64,000 bases of DNA from Bacillus sp. EB106-08-02-XG196 (GCF_013396335.1 NZ_JABWSY010000001.1:248001-312000); one strand, 5' to 3'. Numbered from the stretch's first letter, positions 36,362 to 46,159 are shown. Notes: a model not told the origin generated them from the letters alone. Made by a program: numbers and translations.

Positions 36362-37057
36362 TTACACGTAACGGTCTAGTTTCTTTTCTAAAACTTGCTG
36401 GATAACGGAAAGGATAAAGCAAATGACCCAATAGATCAGGGCAGCTTCAGAATAGACCAGTAAAAATTCATAATTGCTCGCTGCAATTTCTTGAGCTTTG
36501 CGAAACATCTCAGACACAAGTACAAGAGATGCAAGGGAAGTGTCTTTCACAAGACTAATAAAAGAATTTGAAAGCGGCGGAATGGAAACTCTTGCAGCCT
36601 GAGGCAGGATAATTCTTCTTAACACTTGAGAGTAACTCATTCCAATGGAATAGCCTGCCTCCCACTGTCCCTTTGGAGTCGAAAGAATGGCTGCGCGAAT
36701 AATTTCGGATGTATAGGCTCCAACACTTAGAGAAAAACCAATCACTGCCGCTAAATAGGAATCAATAATAATTCCCACTGTTGGAAGTCCATAAAAAATG
36801 ATGAATAGTTGTACCAATAGCGGAGTCCCACGGATAGCTGAAACATAGATTCTTGCGATCATTTGAAAAATCTTAACATGGGAAATTCGAGCCAAGGCAG
36901 TTAATATCGCTAATATCAAACCAACGATAAAAGTAATAATGGTTAACGGAATGGTATAAAAAATAGCCCCTTTCAAAAGGGGCAGAAAGGAACTTTGAGC
37001 TATGTCAATTAGTCGAGCCGTTCTCTCTGGGTCAGCAAAAATACTATTTAAGTACAT
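36362..37057 (-). CDS. Polar amino-acid ABC transporter permease
   Basis: About 231 residues, four or five transmembrane helices, with the EAA loop [20 protein letters not shown] (about 135-155) of the HisM/GlnP family. I choose the ATG at 37057; TTG and GTG codons just upstream are also possible, all inside the binding-protein gene, whose stop it overlaps by 14 bp. Translation is therefore coupled. 20 bp separate its stop from the ATPase start. Confidence 0.88.
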   Translation of the reverse strand: MYLNSIFADPERTARLIDIAQSSFLPLLKGAIFYTIPLTIITFIVGLILAILTALARISHVKIFQMIARIYVSAIRGTPLLVQLFIIFYGLPTVGIIIDSYLAAVIGFSLSVGAYTSEIIRAAILSTPKGQWEAGYSIGMSYSQVLRRIILPQAARVSIPPLSNSFISLVKDTSLASLVLVSEMFRKAQEIAASNYEFLLVYSEAALIYWVICFILSVIQQVLEKKLDRYV

Positions 37058-37877
37058 CTTCACCAAACCATTTCTCAGAGATTTTTTTGTAGGTGCCGTC
37101 CTCTATCATTTCGGTTAATGCTTTATTAACCTCAGCAACTAGTGTATCACTATCTTTTCTAAACATAAGTCCGCTAACGGATGCGTCTTCACTAGTCGCG
37201 GCAATTTTTATTGGCGCATCAGGTCTTTGCTTTGTATAATCTAAAAACGAAATCCGATCGTTAATGGTTACATCAACCCGTTTGGAAGCAAGTAGTTCCA
37301 CAGCTTGGGTAAAGCCTTCGACGCTAACTAAATTCGCACCATGCTTTTTGGCCATTTCTCCATAGTTACTTGTTAAGGACTGTGCTGAATTTAAGCCTTT
37401 TATGTCTTCAAAAGCCTTTACTTTTTCATTATCCTTGTGTGTAATCAAAACAGCAGCTGAAGTAATATATGGATCAGAAAAAGAGTATTTTTCCTGTCGA
37501 TCTGGTCGAATTCCAACCTGGTTCGCAATCATATCGAATCGCTTTGCATCGAGGCCAGCAAATATGGCATCCCATTGTGTTTCTTTAAACTCAGGCTCTA
37601 CCCCTAAACGTTTTGCAACTTCTGTTGCAATCTCAACATCAAATCCGGTAAGATTTCCACTTTCATCATGAAACGTAAATGGTGCATATGTACCCTCTGT
37701 CCCGATGAGCAGCTTGCCTTCATCCTTAACCTTTGCAAGTAAATCTTCATCATCAGCCTTTTCTGCTGTTTTATTATTTTCTTTATCATCTTTCTTCGCC
37801 TCATCATCATTGCCACATGCTGACATGAGCAAAAGGATGCTGAGTAAAAGTGCAAATAAAACCAAAAGTTTCTTCAT
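37044..37877 (-). CDS. Polar amino-acid ABC transporter binding lipoprotein (cystine-like)
   Basis: A 277-residue family 3 solute-binding protein. Lipobox LMSAC (Cys about 21), a Lys/Asp/Glu-rich linker, then IGTEGTYAPFTFHDESG and GFDVEIATEVAKRLG, the standard family signature. The sequence GLDAKRFDMIANQVGI resembles the Bacillus cystine binders (TcyA/TcyJ/TcyK). GGAGGTAACC precedes the start. First gene of the three-gene importer; its promoter lies in 37878-37960, where I cannot identify a riboswitch. Confidence 0.88.
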   Translation of the reverse strand: MKKLLVLFALLLSILLLMSACGNDDEAKKDDKENNKTAEKADDEDLLAKVKDEGKLLIGTEGTYAPFTFHDESGNLTGFDVEIATEVAKRLGVEPEFKETQWDAIFAGLDAKRFDMIANQVGIRPDRQEKYSFSDPYITSAAVLITHKDNEKVKAFEDIKGLNSAQSLTSNYGEMAKKHGANLVSVEGFTQAVELLASKRVDVTINDRISFLDYTKQRPDAPIKIAATSEDASVSGLMFRKDSDTLVAEVNKALTEMIEDGTYKKISEKWFGEDVLK

Positions 37878-37960
37878 GTCGGTTACCTCCTATATATGTT
37901 CTAGACCATACAAATACTCCTTAACATTATCGTTCCCTTTTTACTCATTAAAATGTAAAA

Positions 37961-38011
37961 CACCTGTCAGTTTTACTTAAAGGAAACCCTTTAAGTAAAA
38001 CTAGACAGGTG
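37961..38011 (-). terminator. Long terminator hairpin after the APC permease gene
   Basis: CACCTGTC/GACAGGTG (8 bp) and TTTTACTTAAAGG/CCTTTAAGTAAAA (13 bp) stack with a small internal loop. On the minus strand TTTTACATTTTAA follows. Unusually long for a simple terminator. Confidence 0.85.
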
Positions 38012-38017
38012 CAATGG

Positions 38018-39445
38018 TTATGCAGATAGTAATTCTTTTTGTTCCTCTTCTTTAGCACGCTTTTTCTTAAGCGGACCATAAAAAAAGATTCCACTTGATA
38101 GAAGGACAATCCCTAAAATAAAGGTCTTTAAATCAGATGTTCCAGATATGATCACCCAAACAGAGTAGATGGTGGCAACTAAAGCAATAATCCCATCTAT
38201 AACTCTGGATTTGGTATTAACATAGGTCTCACCCTTCATCACTAATTTCAACTGATAAACAGAAGCAATAAAATAAGGAACTAAATAGGCTAACGTTGCA
38301 ATGATAATAATAAAATCAAAAGCCCCTGAAATCGATTTAGATACGGTTGAGAAAATAAAAATTTGAGCGATTCCGTTTGTTAATACAAGTGAAAAGATAG
38401 GGAGGCCCTTTTTGTTTTCTTTTAAGAAAGCCGGAAGGAATAATCCTTGCTTTGCCGCTTGATAAGGCACTTCAGCACTTAACATAACCCAGCCAATCGT
38501 GGAACCAAATAAGCTGACTAAACCAATAGCGGCTAATACCTTCCCGCCAATCGGTCCTAAAACGGTTTGAATCGCATCAATCAATGGCTTTTCCGAGTTA
38601 ATAAGTGTATTTTGGTCTAACATCCCCATGACAAGTGTGCTTATCCCAATATAAATACCAAGAGCGATAAAAAGTCCAACAATCGTTGCTCTCTTTACAT
38701 CAATTTTCCTTTTCGCACGTGACGCAAAAACTACAGCTGACTCCAACCCGCAGAAAGCCCATAAAGTTACTAGTGCCGCATTGTTCACTTGTGACATTAA
38801 ACCAAATGTTTCTCCTGAATCCCCTAATCTAGTTTCAACCATAGGTAATATATTTGCTTTATCGAAGGCAAATAGTCCAACAAGGATAAATAGTAAAAAT
38901 CCCGTAATCTTTGCTGCAGTTGCTGCAAAATTTAATTTTCCAGCACTTTCTAATCCGCGTAAAATGATAAAATGCGTACCCCATAAGAGAATGGAGCAAA
39001 CAATAAAGGTTAACCCATTACCAACCTTCAATGTATATCCGCCAATCGTGAACCAGTCAGCCTGACTCGTTAAAACAGGAAAGAAGGTTGATAAATATCC
39101 AGCAAACGTAGTAATAATCGCAACATTTCCAGCTACGTTTCCAATCCAGTAACCCCAAGAAGCCATAAATCCTGATAATACAGAACCTTGAGACCCAGGT
39201 TTAAATAGTTCTTTTGCATATATTTGTGGTCCACCTGTCAGATTCGGTTTCCGGATGGCTAGGTTTCCGAATACAAGTGCAATCATTAACACACCTATTC
39301 CAGTAAATAACCATGCCAACATAACTCCAGCAGGGCTGGCAGCTTCTGATAAAGACCGCGGAAGCATGAATATACCTGAACCGACCATGTTACCAACAAC
39401 AAGTGCAGTTAAAACCCAAAAACCTAACTTATTTGAATTCCCCAA
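38018..39445 (-). CDS. APC-family basic amino acid/polyamine permease
   Basis: A 475-residue membrane protein with about 12 helices. The N-terminal GNMVGSGIFMLPRSLSEAA motif (about 18-36) is the substrate-binding signature of the basic amino acid/polyamine antiporter branch (ArcD/YdgI/AdiC-like), and ASWGYWIGNVAGN follows. It starts at a TTG (39445) seven bases after GGGGG; no ATG is available. Substrate probably arginine/ornithine, lysine or a related amine, but this cannot be decided. Single-gene unit with its own terminator. Confidence 0.87.
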   Translation of the reverse strand: MGNSNKLGFWVLTALVVGNMVGSGIFMLPRSLSEAASPAGVMLAWLFTGIGVLMIALVFGNLAIRKPNLTGGPQIYAKELFKPGSQGSVLSGFMASWGYWIGNVAGNVAIITTFAGYLSTFFPVLTSQADWFTIGGYTLKVGNGLTFIVCSILLWGTHFIILRGLESAGKLNFAATAAKITGFLLFILVGLFAFDKANILPMVETRLGDSGETFGLMSQVNNAALVTLWAFCGLESAVVFASRAKRKIDVKRATIVGLFIALGIYIGISTLVMGMLDQNTLINSEKPLIDAIQTVLGPIGGKVLAAIGLVSLFGSTIGWVMLSAEVPYQAAKQGLFLPAFLKENKKGLPIFSLVLTNGIAQIFIFSTVSKSISGAFDFIIIIATLAYLVPYFIASVYQLKLVMKGETYVNTKSRVIDGIIALVATIYSVWVIISGTSDLKTFILGIVLLSSGIFFYGPLKKKRAKEEEQKELLSA

Positions 39446-39619
39446 GATGTAACCCCCTATCTAGCTTTAAGGTGCATAATTTATAATCAACTTCAAAAGT
39501 GAAAAATTATTATATTAACGTAATAATATTAAGTGCCTCTATCACCATAGTCAATGGAAAATATAACATACAGAATACCAAAACAATAAAAAAAATAGCA
39601 AGGTAATCCTTTGATATGA

Positions 39620-40828
39620 TTACATTACTATTTTGACATTTTTATTTTCTTCTTGCTCAATCTGCTTTGAATTGAACCTTCGGGGAAATACTCCCGACAT
39701 ATCCATCGCCGTTCCTAGTATAACATCTTGGCCAATTTCGTCAACAGTTGGTTTTAAGGAAATCAATAATAATTTATCCTGAAATTGTATTTCAAAGGTG
39801 ACACTTTCTTGAAGTTTCTTAGCTAGATGACAATAGTCATTTAAGGATCCATCCAGTGCTGGCAGGATTTTCGAAATCGGTACTCCCGCCAAGTCTTTTT
39901 GAGAAGAGGGAACTCCGTTAAGCAATGCACCATCAATATGCGTACAAACAAACTGTTTTCCAATCTCCCTCAGCGTAAAAAATAAGCCTGGATGATCCGA
40001 CATCGAAATTTGTTCATTGGATTTCTTTTCATTAACATATTCAGAAAAATAAAACCCTTTTAAAATAAAGTAAAAACCAAAGACCTTATAAATATGACCT
40101 AAGAAGTTATCAAGATCAAAAACACTTTGATAGATTGTAAAAATTAATTCGGTAAGAAGCAAAAAGACAAAAGCCAAACTGAAAAATAATTTGTCTTCCT
40201 TTTTGTCTAGATAATATTGATATAAGGCAACCATCAATGAGATAAGTAGTATAAAACTTACACCGTACTCCATACCATTTTTTAATAAGGTAGTACCTTT
40301 ACCTTCAATCACAAGCAAGGGGAGAACTTTCTCATAAGCAATAATAATATATCCTACGGCGCCTGTAAGTAATAACCCCAGGGTGACGGATACAAAACGA
40401 TAATCTTTCTTTACTTTCTTATCAGGAAGAAGAATTATAGTTAACATTAATATCGATTGAATGACCCTGGCCGTAATCCAAAACCAGGTTGCCTTTTGAA
40501 TAGAGCTCTCTGTTATAAAAAAAGGCATTCCCTTGTATGAAAGGGTATGGAATAAATCAATTATTCCTATTGTTAAAAAGGTAAATGATAAAAGCAGTAA
40601 ACGAAGGGATCTAGTTGCGCTGAACTTTTTCAGTCCATATAGAAAGATAGTTATAGAAATAGCAATACAAATTATCTCTAACATTGAGTGCATGCCTACA
40701 TAGTTTTTGGGGTCATAAATGGTATAAGTTTGTGATATGAAAATACGAACCAACATCAGCAGAAAAATGGCACTTACCGAATAAAATAGGAATTTAGTTT
40801 CCGTCATCTTTGATCTCATATTTTTCAC
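39620..40828 (-). CDS. MASE3-type membrane sensor protein without visible output domain
   Basis: A 402-residue protein. Seven or eight hydrophobic segments fill residues 12-280, with HSMLEIICIAISITIFLYG, GIIDLFHTLSYKGMPF and TWFWITARVIQS, which match my memory of the MASE3 sensor domain usually fused to GGDEF or kinase domains. After about residue 295 a soluble segment of roughly 100 residues (LREIGKQFVCTHIDGALLNG...LDGSLND) looks PAS-like. No GGDEF, EAL, kinase or methyl-accepting region follows; the frame ends normally. Short stem GTAATC/GATTAC with a T-run covers the stop. Confidence 0.7.
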   Translation of the reverse strand: MKNMRSKMTETKFLFYSVSAIFLLMLVRIFISQTYTIYDPKNYVGMHSMLEIICIAISITIFLYGLKKFSATRSLRLLLLSFTFLTIGIIDLFHTLSYKGMPFFITESSIQKATWFWITARVIQSILMLTIILLPDKKVKKDYRFVSVTLGLLLTGAVGYIIIAYEKVLPLLVIEGKGTTLLKNGMEYGVSFILLISLMVALYQYYLDKKEDKLFFSLAFVFLLLTELIFTIYQSVFDLDNFLGHIYKVFGFYFILKGFYFSEYVNEKKSNEQISMSDHPGLFFTLREIGKQFVCTHIDGALLNGVPSSQKDLAGVPISKILPALDGSLNDYCHLAKKLQESVTFEIQFQDKLLLISLKPTVDEIGQDVILGTAMDMSGVFPRRFNSKQIEQEENKNVKIVM

Positions 40829-41045
40829 ATCCTTTTACAATGATTTGATTAAATCTAATTATAAAAGAGGTGTGGAAAAATAAATCGGCCAAATTATATC
40901 AGTTTTATGAATTTTTCAAAAACAAAAGGCGGAAACACCTTGCCCAAAGAAAAATGCAGTTCAATTTTTCCCAGGGGCGACAGGCATAAGACGACCCGGC
41001 GAGAAGGTTGCTTTTTACCTTCTAGCGGATTGTCTTGCTAGATTC
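40829..41045. other. Noncoding gap with an imperfect hairpin
   Basis: No gene. At 40988-41036 AAGAC...GTCTT and AGAAGGT/ACCTTCT pair across an interrupted stem; the sequence is noticeably GC-richer than its surroundings and looks like a dispersed extragenic element. Upstream is the promoter side of the MASE3 gene. Confidence 0.6.
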
Positions 41046-41072
41046 AAAAAAAGGGGGATAATCCCCTTTTTT
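41046..41072 (-). terminator. Terminator of nadE
   Basis: On the minus strand AAAAAAGGGGATTATCCCCCTTTTTTT forms a GGGG/CCCC stem reinforced by A-T pairs with a T-run, directly at the nadE stop (sequence described by positions). Confidence 0.85.
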
Positions 41073-41896
41073 CATTTCCACCATTGGTCAAACATTGTTG
41101 CTGGAAGGTGACGCTTATGTTCAGTTACAAGATAGCGTTTTTCAATTTTTTCAGCTATTTCTTGTGAAACAATTTTTCCTTCGAGGTAATCATCGATGTC
41201 ATCATATGAAATCCCTAGTTCTGTTTCATCGGCTTGACCTGGCTTCTGATCGAGCAAATCAGCAGTTGGCACTTTCAGATAGAGACTTTCTTCTGCACCT
41301 AGCTCTTTAAGCAGTGCTTTACCCTGGCGCTTCGTTAATCCGCTTAAAGGCAGTACATCCGCTCCACCGTCACCATGTTTTGTAAAGAAACCTGTAACCG
41401 CCTCCGCCGCATGGTCCGTGCCAATAACGAGCAGGCCTTCCATCCCACCAAAAGCATATTGAGCAATCATTCTCAATCTTGCCTTCACATTGCCTTTATG
41501 ATAATCACTTAATGGTTCTGCTGGATTAGCAGCATTATACTCTGATTGAACAGCATCCACTGCCTCTTGAATATTATACGTGTACTCACGGTCTGCGGAG
41601 ATGAATTTCATTGCTCGGACTGCGTCGTCTTCATCTCTCTGTACCCCATAAGGCAGACGAACAGCAATAAATAAAGCATCTTTACCATCTTGGCGAAGTT
41701 CTTCAACCGCGAGCTGAACAAGCCGTCCCGCAAGCGTTGAATCCTGGCCACCGCTAATTCCTAAAACGTATCCCTCTGCCTTTGTTTTTACTAAATATCT
41801 TTTTAAGAAGTCAATTCGCTTTCTTATCTCTTCCTTAGGATTAATCTCAGGTTTCACATTTAATGTCTGAATAATTTCTCTTTGCATGGTTATCAT
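41072..41896 (-). CDS. nadE: NH3-dependent NAD+ synthetase NadE
   Basis: About 274 residues. The start is the ATG at 41896 because GGAGG lies five bases upstream; the next in-frame ATG is too far. The ATP-pyrophosphatase P-loop is [13 protein letters not shown] (about 45-57). Other family stretches are [23 protein letters not shown] and [20 protein letters not shown]. It converts nicotinate adenine dinucleotide plus ammonia to NAD+. No glutaminase domain, as normal for the short bacterial type. Divergent from the thioesterase gene. Confidence 0.95.
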   Translation of the reverse strand: MITMQREIIQTLNVKPEINPKEEIRKRIDFLKRYLVKTKAEGYVLGISGGQDSTLAGRLVQLAVEELRQDGKDALFIAVRLPYGVQRDEDDAVRAMKFISADREYTYNIQEAVDAVQSEYNAANPAEPLSDYHKGNVKARLRMIAQYAFGGMEGLLVIGTDHAAEAVTGFFTKHGDGGADVLPLSGLTKRQGKALLKELGAEESLYLKVPTADLLDQKPGQADETELGISYDDIDDYLEGKIVSQEIAEKIEKRYLVTEHKRHLPATMFDQWWK

Positions 41897-42046
41897 CCGA
41901 ACCTCCATTCTATGTATACATATAGTAATTTATCATACGTAATGATCATTCGCCTTAAATCTGACTGCAATATTATTTCAACCTGAATGATTATATGATA
42001 CGATTACAGCTAAAAATAAATTCATCTTAGGATTCGGAGGATACAT

Positions 42047-42559
42047 ATGGATTCAAAAACGTGTAATGAAACAAGAGTAGTTAGGACGGGCAGAATTTTT
42101 CCGAATGATGTAAACAATCATAATACGTTATTTGGGGGCAAGTTAATGAGTGACATGGACATGATTGCCTCCATTTCGGCTGTACGACATGCAAGAAAAG
42201 AAGTTGTTACCGCCTCAACAGATTCTGTTGATTTTTTAAGTCCGATTACTCAACAGGACTCTATATGTATTGAATCTTTCGTTACCTGGACTGGGACCAG
42301 TTCAATGGAGGTTTTCGTCAAAGTAATTGCAGAGAATTTAATGACAGGTAATCGAAAAATTGCTGCTACTGCTTTTTTAACCTTTGTTGCTTTGGATGAA
42401 GATGGAAAACCATCAAAGGTTCCTGAGATTATTCCCGAAACGAAAGAAGAAAAAAAGCTGTTTGAAACAGGAAAAGGTAGAGCTGAAAAACGGAAAGAAC
42501 ATCGTAAAAACAGTAAGGAACTGGCAAGTTATTTCACAACTGAAAAACCTTGGGAATGA
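42047..42559 (+). CDS. Acyl-CoA thioesterase, hotdog fold (YkhA-like)
   Basis: A 170-residue hotdog-fold protein of the YciA/YkhA/BACH group that hydrolyses acyl-CoA. Residues 17-60 hold NDVNNHNTLFGGKLMSDMD, with the catalytic Asn/Asp type residues of the group, and STDSVDFLSPI follows. The C-terminal 25 residues are very basic and glutamate-rich (KKLFETGKGRAEKRKEHRK) and lie outside the fold. GGAGGATACAT precedes the ATG. Confidence 0.87.
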   Translation: MDSKTCNETRVVRTGRIFPNDVNNHNTLFGGKLMSDMDMIASISAVRHARKEVVTASTDSVDFLSPITQQDSICIESFVTWTGTSSMEVFVKVIAENLMTGNRKIAATAFLTFVALDEDGKPSKVPEIIPETKEEKKLFETGKGRAEKRKEHRKNSKELASYFTTEKPWE

Positions 42560-42586
42560 AGATAGGCTCTTAGCTAGCCTATCTTC
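42558..42586. terminator. Bidirectional terminator between thioesterase and CDF genes
   Basis: GAAGATAGGCT and AGCCTATCTTC form a perfect 11-bp stem with a 7-nt loop; a T-rich tract follows on the plus strand. Confidence 0.85.
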
Positions 42587-43556
42587 ACTTTTTCTCTGTA
42601 GAGTCACTTTTCCACGTCATAACCTCATCTTCTTCATCAAACTCAATCGTAACATCGACGACGCCTTTTTCCGCCATGATTTTCTCCTGTAAGCGATCTT
42701 TTATATCATCTGCAGCGGCTATCGTGAGACTAGGGTCAATCTCAATTTCCAATTCCACATGTAAATCTTCCCCTTCTTTAATGACAGCAAGGTCTTGGAT
42801 ATCTTTAACATCAGGGTCAGACATCACTAATTGACCAATCTTCTCTTCCATTTCCTCATCTGCCCTGCCAAGAACACCCGCAGCATTATCCAAAAAGACT
42901 CGGCCGACAACAAAGAACATCATTAAACCAATAAGAATTGAAGCAGCCCCCTCAATCCAATGAATATGCGTAAAATGGGCAATCACGACAGCGATAATAG
43001 CAAGTAAGCCTCCGCTTGTCGCGACTAGATCTTCCATGAACACAAGCTTTGTTGCTGGCTTAGCTCTGCCGAGATGGGCAAAACTTTTAAAAATAACACT
43101 CGGACCACTTGCCGGTTCTCCGACCTCATGCATAACTTCCTTCATTGCCTTATAGAGAACGTATATCTCAAGGATGAGAGCGAATGCCAGTACGCCTACA
43201 TTAATTAAGAACCCTTCTGATTCAGCTGGATGCAGGATATGATGATAACCTTCTTGGATGGTCTCAAACGCCATTATCCCAACGATTAATACAGCCCCTA
43301 GTAAAACTAAGTTAACCAATCGACCAAAGCCATTAGGAAAACGGTCAGTAGGTGACTTCTTACTTAAGGCTGATCCGATAAACACAAAAAACTGGTTTGC
43401 CGCATCTCCTAGACTATGCATCGTTTCCGCAAACATCGCGACGTTTCCCGTAAACATATAGGCAACACCTTTAGCAATCGAAATGATCGTGTTAACGATG
43501 GCTGCAATCAATGCAGATTTATTACCTTTTCGTAATAATTTAAATAATTCTCCCAT
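42585..43556 (-). CDS. Cation diffusion facilitator family transporter
   Basis: A 323-residue membrane protein with six helices. TM2 begins MFAETMHSLGDAANQ, the CDF metal site motif, and TM5 carries a matching DLVATSGG-type motif in VFMEDLVATSGGL (about 165-180). The cytoplasmic C-terminal domain of about 90 residues is ferredoxin-like (DLHVELEIEIDPSLTIAAADDI). It exports a divalent metal (Zn, Mn, Fe or Co); ion not predictable. Single gene, convergent with the thioesterase. Confidence 0.88.
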   Translation of the reverse strand: MGELFKLLRKGNKSALIAAIVNTIISIAKGVAYMFTGNVAMFAETMHSLGDAANQFFVFIGSALSKKSPTDRFPNGFGRLVNLVLLGAVLIVGIMAFETIQEGYHHILHPAESEGFLINVGVLAFALILEIYVLYKAMKEVMHEVGEPASGPSVIFKSFAHLGRAKPATKLVFMEDLVATSGGLLAIIAVVIAHFTHIHWIEGAASILIGLMMFFVVGRVFLDNAAGVLGRADEEMEEKIGQLVMSDPDVKDIQDLAVIKEGEDLHVELEIEIDPSLTIAAADDIKDRLQEKIMAEKGVVDVTIEFDEEDEVMTWKSDSTEKK

Positions 43557-43720
43557 TATACCCCTACTTCCTCATGCATTTAGATACCCTTACTATTTTC
43601 AAAAAAAGCCCATTTCATGAAAACAGCTCCCTTCCTATTTAGTGAATTTTTCCCAATCGGTAAAATTGCTGGTTGAATAAGGAATACAAAGGGATATACT
43701 GATTTTGAGGAGGAATGGGA

Positions 43721-44428
43721 ATGAAATTAGAAGGAATAATGAGTAAGCTTGAGGAATTAGGGTCAGAGCAAACGAAAAAAATCTATATGAACCACGGGGT
43801 AAAGGAACCTTTCTTTGGAGTTAAAATAGGGGACCTAAAGAAACTTGTTAAAGATGTGAAAAAAGACCATGAACTTGCCTTGGCACTTTATGATACGGGG
43901 AATCATGATGCGATGTACTTGGCTGGACTTTCCGTTAATCCGAAAGTAATGACGAAAGAAACATTGCAGGATTGGGTGAAGAAAGCCTATTGGTATATGC
44001 CGGCTGAATACACGGTCGCAGGCGTTGCCTCAGAAAGTAATTATGCGCTTGAACTGGCCCGTGAATGGATGGATTCAGAGGAAGAAATGGTAGCTGTTAG
44101 CGGCTGGAATACATATACAAACTATATTTCAATAACACCTGATGAAAAGTTGGATTTAGAAGAAATTCGCACCCGGCTGCATCAAGTCGAAACGACAATC
44201 CACGAGGAGCGAAACCGTGTCCGATATGTGATGAATACCTTTGTCATTGGTGCTGCAGCCTATGTTAGCGGTTTGCAGGAAGAAGCACTCAACGTGGCCG
44301 AAAAGATTGGCAAGGTTCACGTCAATGTCGGGAACACAGCGTGTAAAGTTCCATTAGCAACACACTATATTAACAAAATTATCCAAAAGGATAAAATAGG
44401 TATAAAGAAGAAAACGGCCATTTGCTAA
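43721..44428 (+). CDS. AlkD-type DNA alkylation repair protein
   Basis: About 235 residues. The start is the ATG at 43721 (second of two) because GGAGG is seven bases upstream. HEAT-like repeat protein of the DNA alkylation repair family: GVKIGDLKKLVKDVKKDHELALALYDTGNHDAMYLAG region and the C-terminal VNVGNTACKVPLATHYI. Family members excise N3- and N7-alkyl purines without base flipping. The conserved aromatic and Asp residues of the active cleft are plausible (WYMPAEYTV, SGWNTY) but not verified. Single-gene unit. Confidence 0.85.
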   Translation: MKLEGIMSKLEELGSEQTKKIYMNHGVKEPFFGVKIGDLKKLVKDVKKDHELALALYDTGNHDAMYLAGLSVNPKVMTKETLQDWVKKAYWYMPAEYTVAGVASESNYALELAREWMDSEEEMVAVSGWNTYTNYISITPDEKLDLEEIRTRLHQVETTIHEERNRVRYVMNTFVIGAAAYVSGLQEEALNVAEKIGKVHVNVGNTACKVPLATHYINKIIQKDKIGIKKKTAIC

Positions 44429-44429
44429 A

Positions 44430-44462
44430 GTGAAAACCCCCATCGACGTGGGGGTTTCACTT
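44430..44462. terminator. Bidirectional terminator after alkD
   Basis: GTGAAAACCCCCA and TGGGGGTTTCAC form a strong stem around TCGACG, with a T-run on the plus strand; it serves alkD and the convergent 78-codon gene. Confidence 0.9.
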
Positions 44463-44465
44463 TTT

Positions 44466-44699
44466 TCATACGTTTTTCAATACTAAGAGTAGTTTGTTAT
44501 TTCTCGCACTTCTTTCTTCTTCTGAAGCTAAATCATATTTTTTCAACAGATGAAACACTTCATTTAATAGGTCCTGAGTATGCTCCTCGGAAAAAAATTG
44601 ATTAAATAATGGCTTCACGTCTTCTGGAAGAAATGCTGCTTGTGATTCATATTTATCTCTTACATCTTCCTTCGTATGGTCCAGTTTGCATTCGCTCAT
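44466..44699 (-). CDS. Small acidic protein of unknown function
   Basis: About 77 residues starting at the ATG at 44699 (MSECKLDHTKED), with AAGGTGATCC upstream; a GTG three codons earlier overlaps that site. Charged, helical, no membrane segment. I do not recognise a family. It follows the AI-2E-type transporter gene by about 12 bp, so the two are likely co-transcribed. Confidence 0.6.
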   Translation of the reverse strand: MSECKLDHTKEDVRDKYESQAAFLPEDVKPLFNQFFSEEHTQDLLNEVFHLLKKYDLASEEERSARNNKLLLVLKNV

Positions 44700-44711
44700 A
44701 AGGATCACCTT

Positions 44712-45713
44712 CTATACTTTCTTATTATCTGTTACTTCTAATACATCCAAGATGAAAACAAATACCGGTATACCTATTATTAAGCCCCAAACTCCAAAAA
44801 AGTGTTCAGAAAAAATTAAGACGAGGAATGTATAGAAAACAGGCAAATTTGTTTTTGAAGACATTAAATTTGGATTTAAAATATATGCCTCGATGGCATG
44901 GATAATCATAATTGCAATAAAAACATATAGGACTGTCATGATTCCACCAATACTATACCCTATGATGACCAGCGGAATAAGAGAAATGATCACTCCGGCA
45001 ACAGGAATCAATCCTAAGAAGAAAATCATAATGGAAAGTCCACCTAACTGCGGAAATCCAAATATCCAAAGGGCAATGGTTGTTAGTACACAGTTAACCA
45101 CTGCAATGATTAATTGTGCTTCAATTACTTTGCCGAATGTACCAACAAATTTTCCAGAGAAAAATTCTATTTCTGCGTAAATAGACGCAACCTTACTTGT
45201 TTTGAATTTTTTTGTAAATTCTATTAAACGAGGTTTTTCTAGTAAGAAAAACAAACTCATTAAAAGAGCAATTAATATTTGCAGGCTAAATGTACTAATA
45301 TCAGTAAAATAGGAAATTACAAAGGTAAAACCTCTCTCCAAATAATTTGAAATCTGGATTTCCTCAAGACGGCTGACCAAATAATTTAATATGATGTTAT
45401 CGTGTTCTTTGGTATAAAATGCAGTGATTTGTTTTATTAATGCTGTTATTTCGCCAATGATCATTGGTAAGTATTTCACAAGACCATAGGAGAGGAAACC
45501 TACAATTGTAGTATAGGAAGCTACAACAAGGATTTTCCGATTTAGTGGAATTTTTCTTGATAAGAAAATAACCAGCCGATCCATTAGAAATGTGAAGATA
45601 AACGTAAATAAAATCAAATTGATCATATCTTTTAGTCCATAAAGAACCAGTGCCAGTAAGACAAAAATAGAAATCCTTTTAAAACCGCTGCTTTTAAGTA
45701 GATTATTTATCAT
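44712..45713 (-). CDS. AI-2E family transporter
   Basis: A 333-residue membrane protein of the YdbI/YtvI/PerM (AI-2E exporter-like) superfamily with about eight helices: paired hydrophobic segments at 10-35 and 60-85, then a soluble stretch (about 100-150), and the conserved C-terminal core FGFPQLGGLSIMIFFLGLIPVAG (split: GFPQLGGL, LIPVAGVII) and YILNPNLMSSKTNLP. Substrates vary across the family and are not known here. Probably co-transcribed with the small protein downstream. The 45714-45940 gap upstream shows nothing I can name. Confidence 0.85.
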   Translation of the reverse strand: MINNLLKSSGFKRISIFVLLALVLYGLKDMINLILFTFIFTFLMDRLVIFLSRKIPLNRKILVVASYTTIVGFLSYGLVKYLPMIIGEITALIKQITAFYTKEHDNIILNYLVSRLEEIQISNYLERGFTFVISYFTDISTFSLQILIALLMSLFFLLEKPRLIEFTKKFKTSKVASIYAEIEFFSGKFVGTFGKVIEAQLIIAVVNCVLTTIALWIFGFPQLGGLSIMIFFLGLIPVAGVIISLIPLVIIGYSIGGIMTVLYVFIAIMIIHAIEAYILNPNLMSSKTNLPVFYTFLVLIFSEHFFGVWGLIIGIPVFVFILDVLEVTDNKKV

Positions 45714-45940
45714 ATTAATTTACCAAACCCCATTTTTTATGTCCTAATAACTATGTATTAACTTTATTATAACAAATAAGTATCTGATTGTTACTTTTAA
45801 GTCTGAATCTTTTATAAAAAAGATTCATTCGAAAGACCCAGAGGAAATTTCTAATAGCTGGACAGGCAAAATATCCAATCCCTTCTCATACATATTCAAA
45901 GAGCGTGATTTATCTCATTATAATTGGAGGGGATTGAATT

Positions 45941-46159
45941 TTGTCAGGAGGTCACAGAGCACTCTTATACATCTTGTCTTTTTTCATACCTGTAGTTGGA
46001 ATCATTTTAGGGATAGTTTGGATGAATGATCAGGATATAGACAAAAAAGCCGTTGGTAAAACTTGTTTAATTATTGGTATAGCCGCGATAGTCCTTAGTT
46101 GTATCTGCTGGTTTGCCGCTTCTGCATTGTCTATTATTCCGGCCTTTATGACGTATTAA
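45941..46159 (+). CDS. Small two-helix membrane protein
   Basis: 72 residues with two strong transmembrane helices (about 6-27 and 38-60) joined by a charged DQDIDKKA loop. It starts at TTG (45941) seven bases after GGAGGGGA, with no ATG alternative. Resembles small Bacillus membrane proteins of the DUF4190 kind, which is only an impression. Single gene, followed by a bidirectional-looking terminator at 46168-46203. Function unknown. Confidence 0.65.
   Translation: MSGGHRALLYILSFFIPVVGIILGIVWMNDQDIDKKAVGKTCLIIGIAAIVLSCICWFAASALSIIPAFMTY

Noticed and set aside
37878..37960. Riboswitch or T-box before the amino-acid importer
   Set aside because: Too short and without S-box or T-box conserved blocks.
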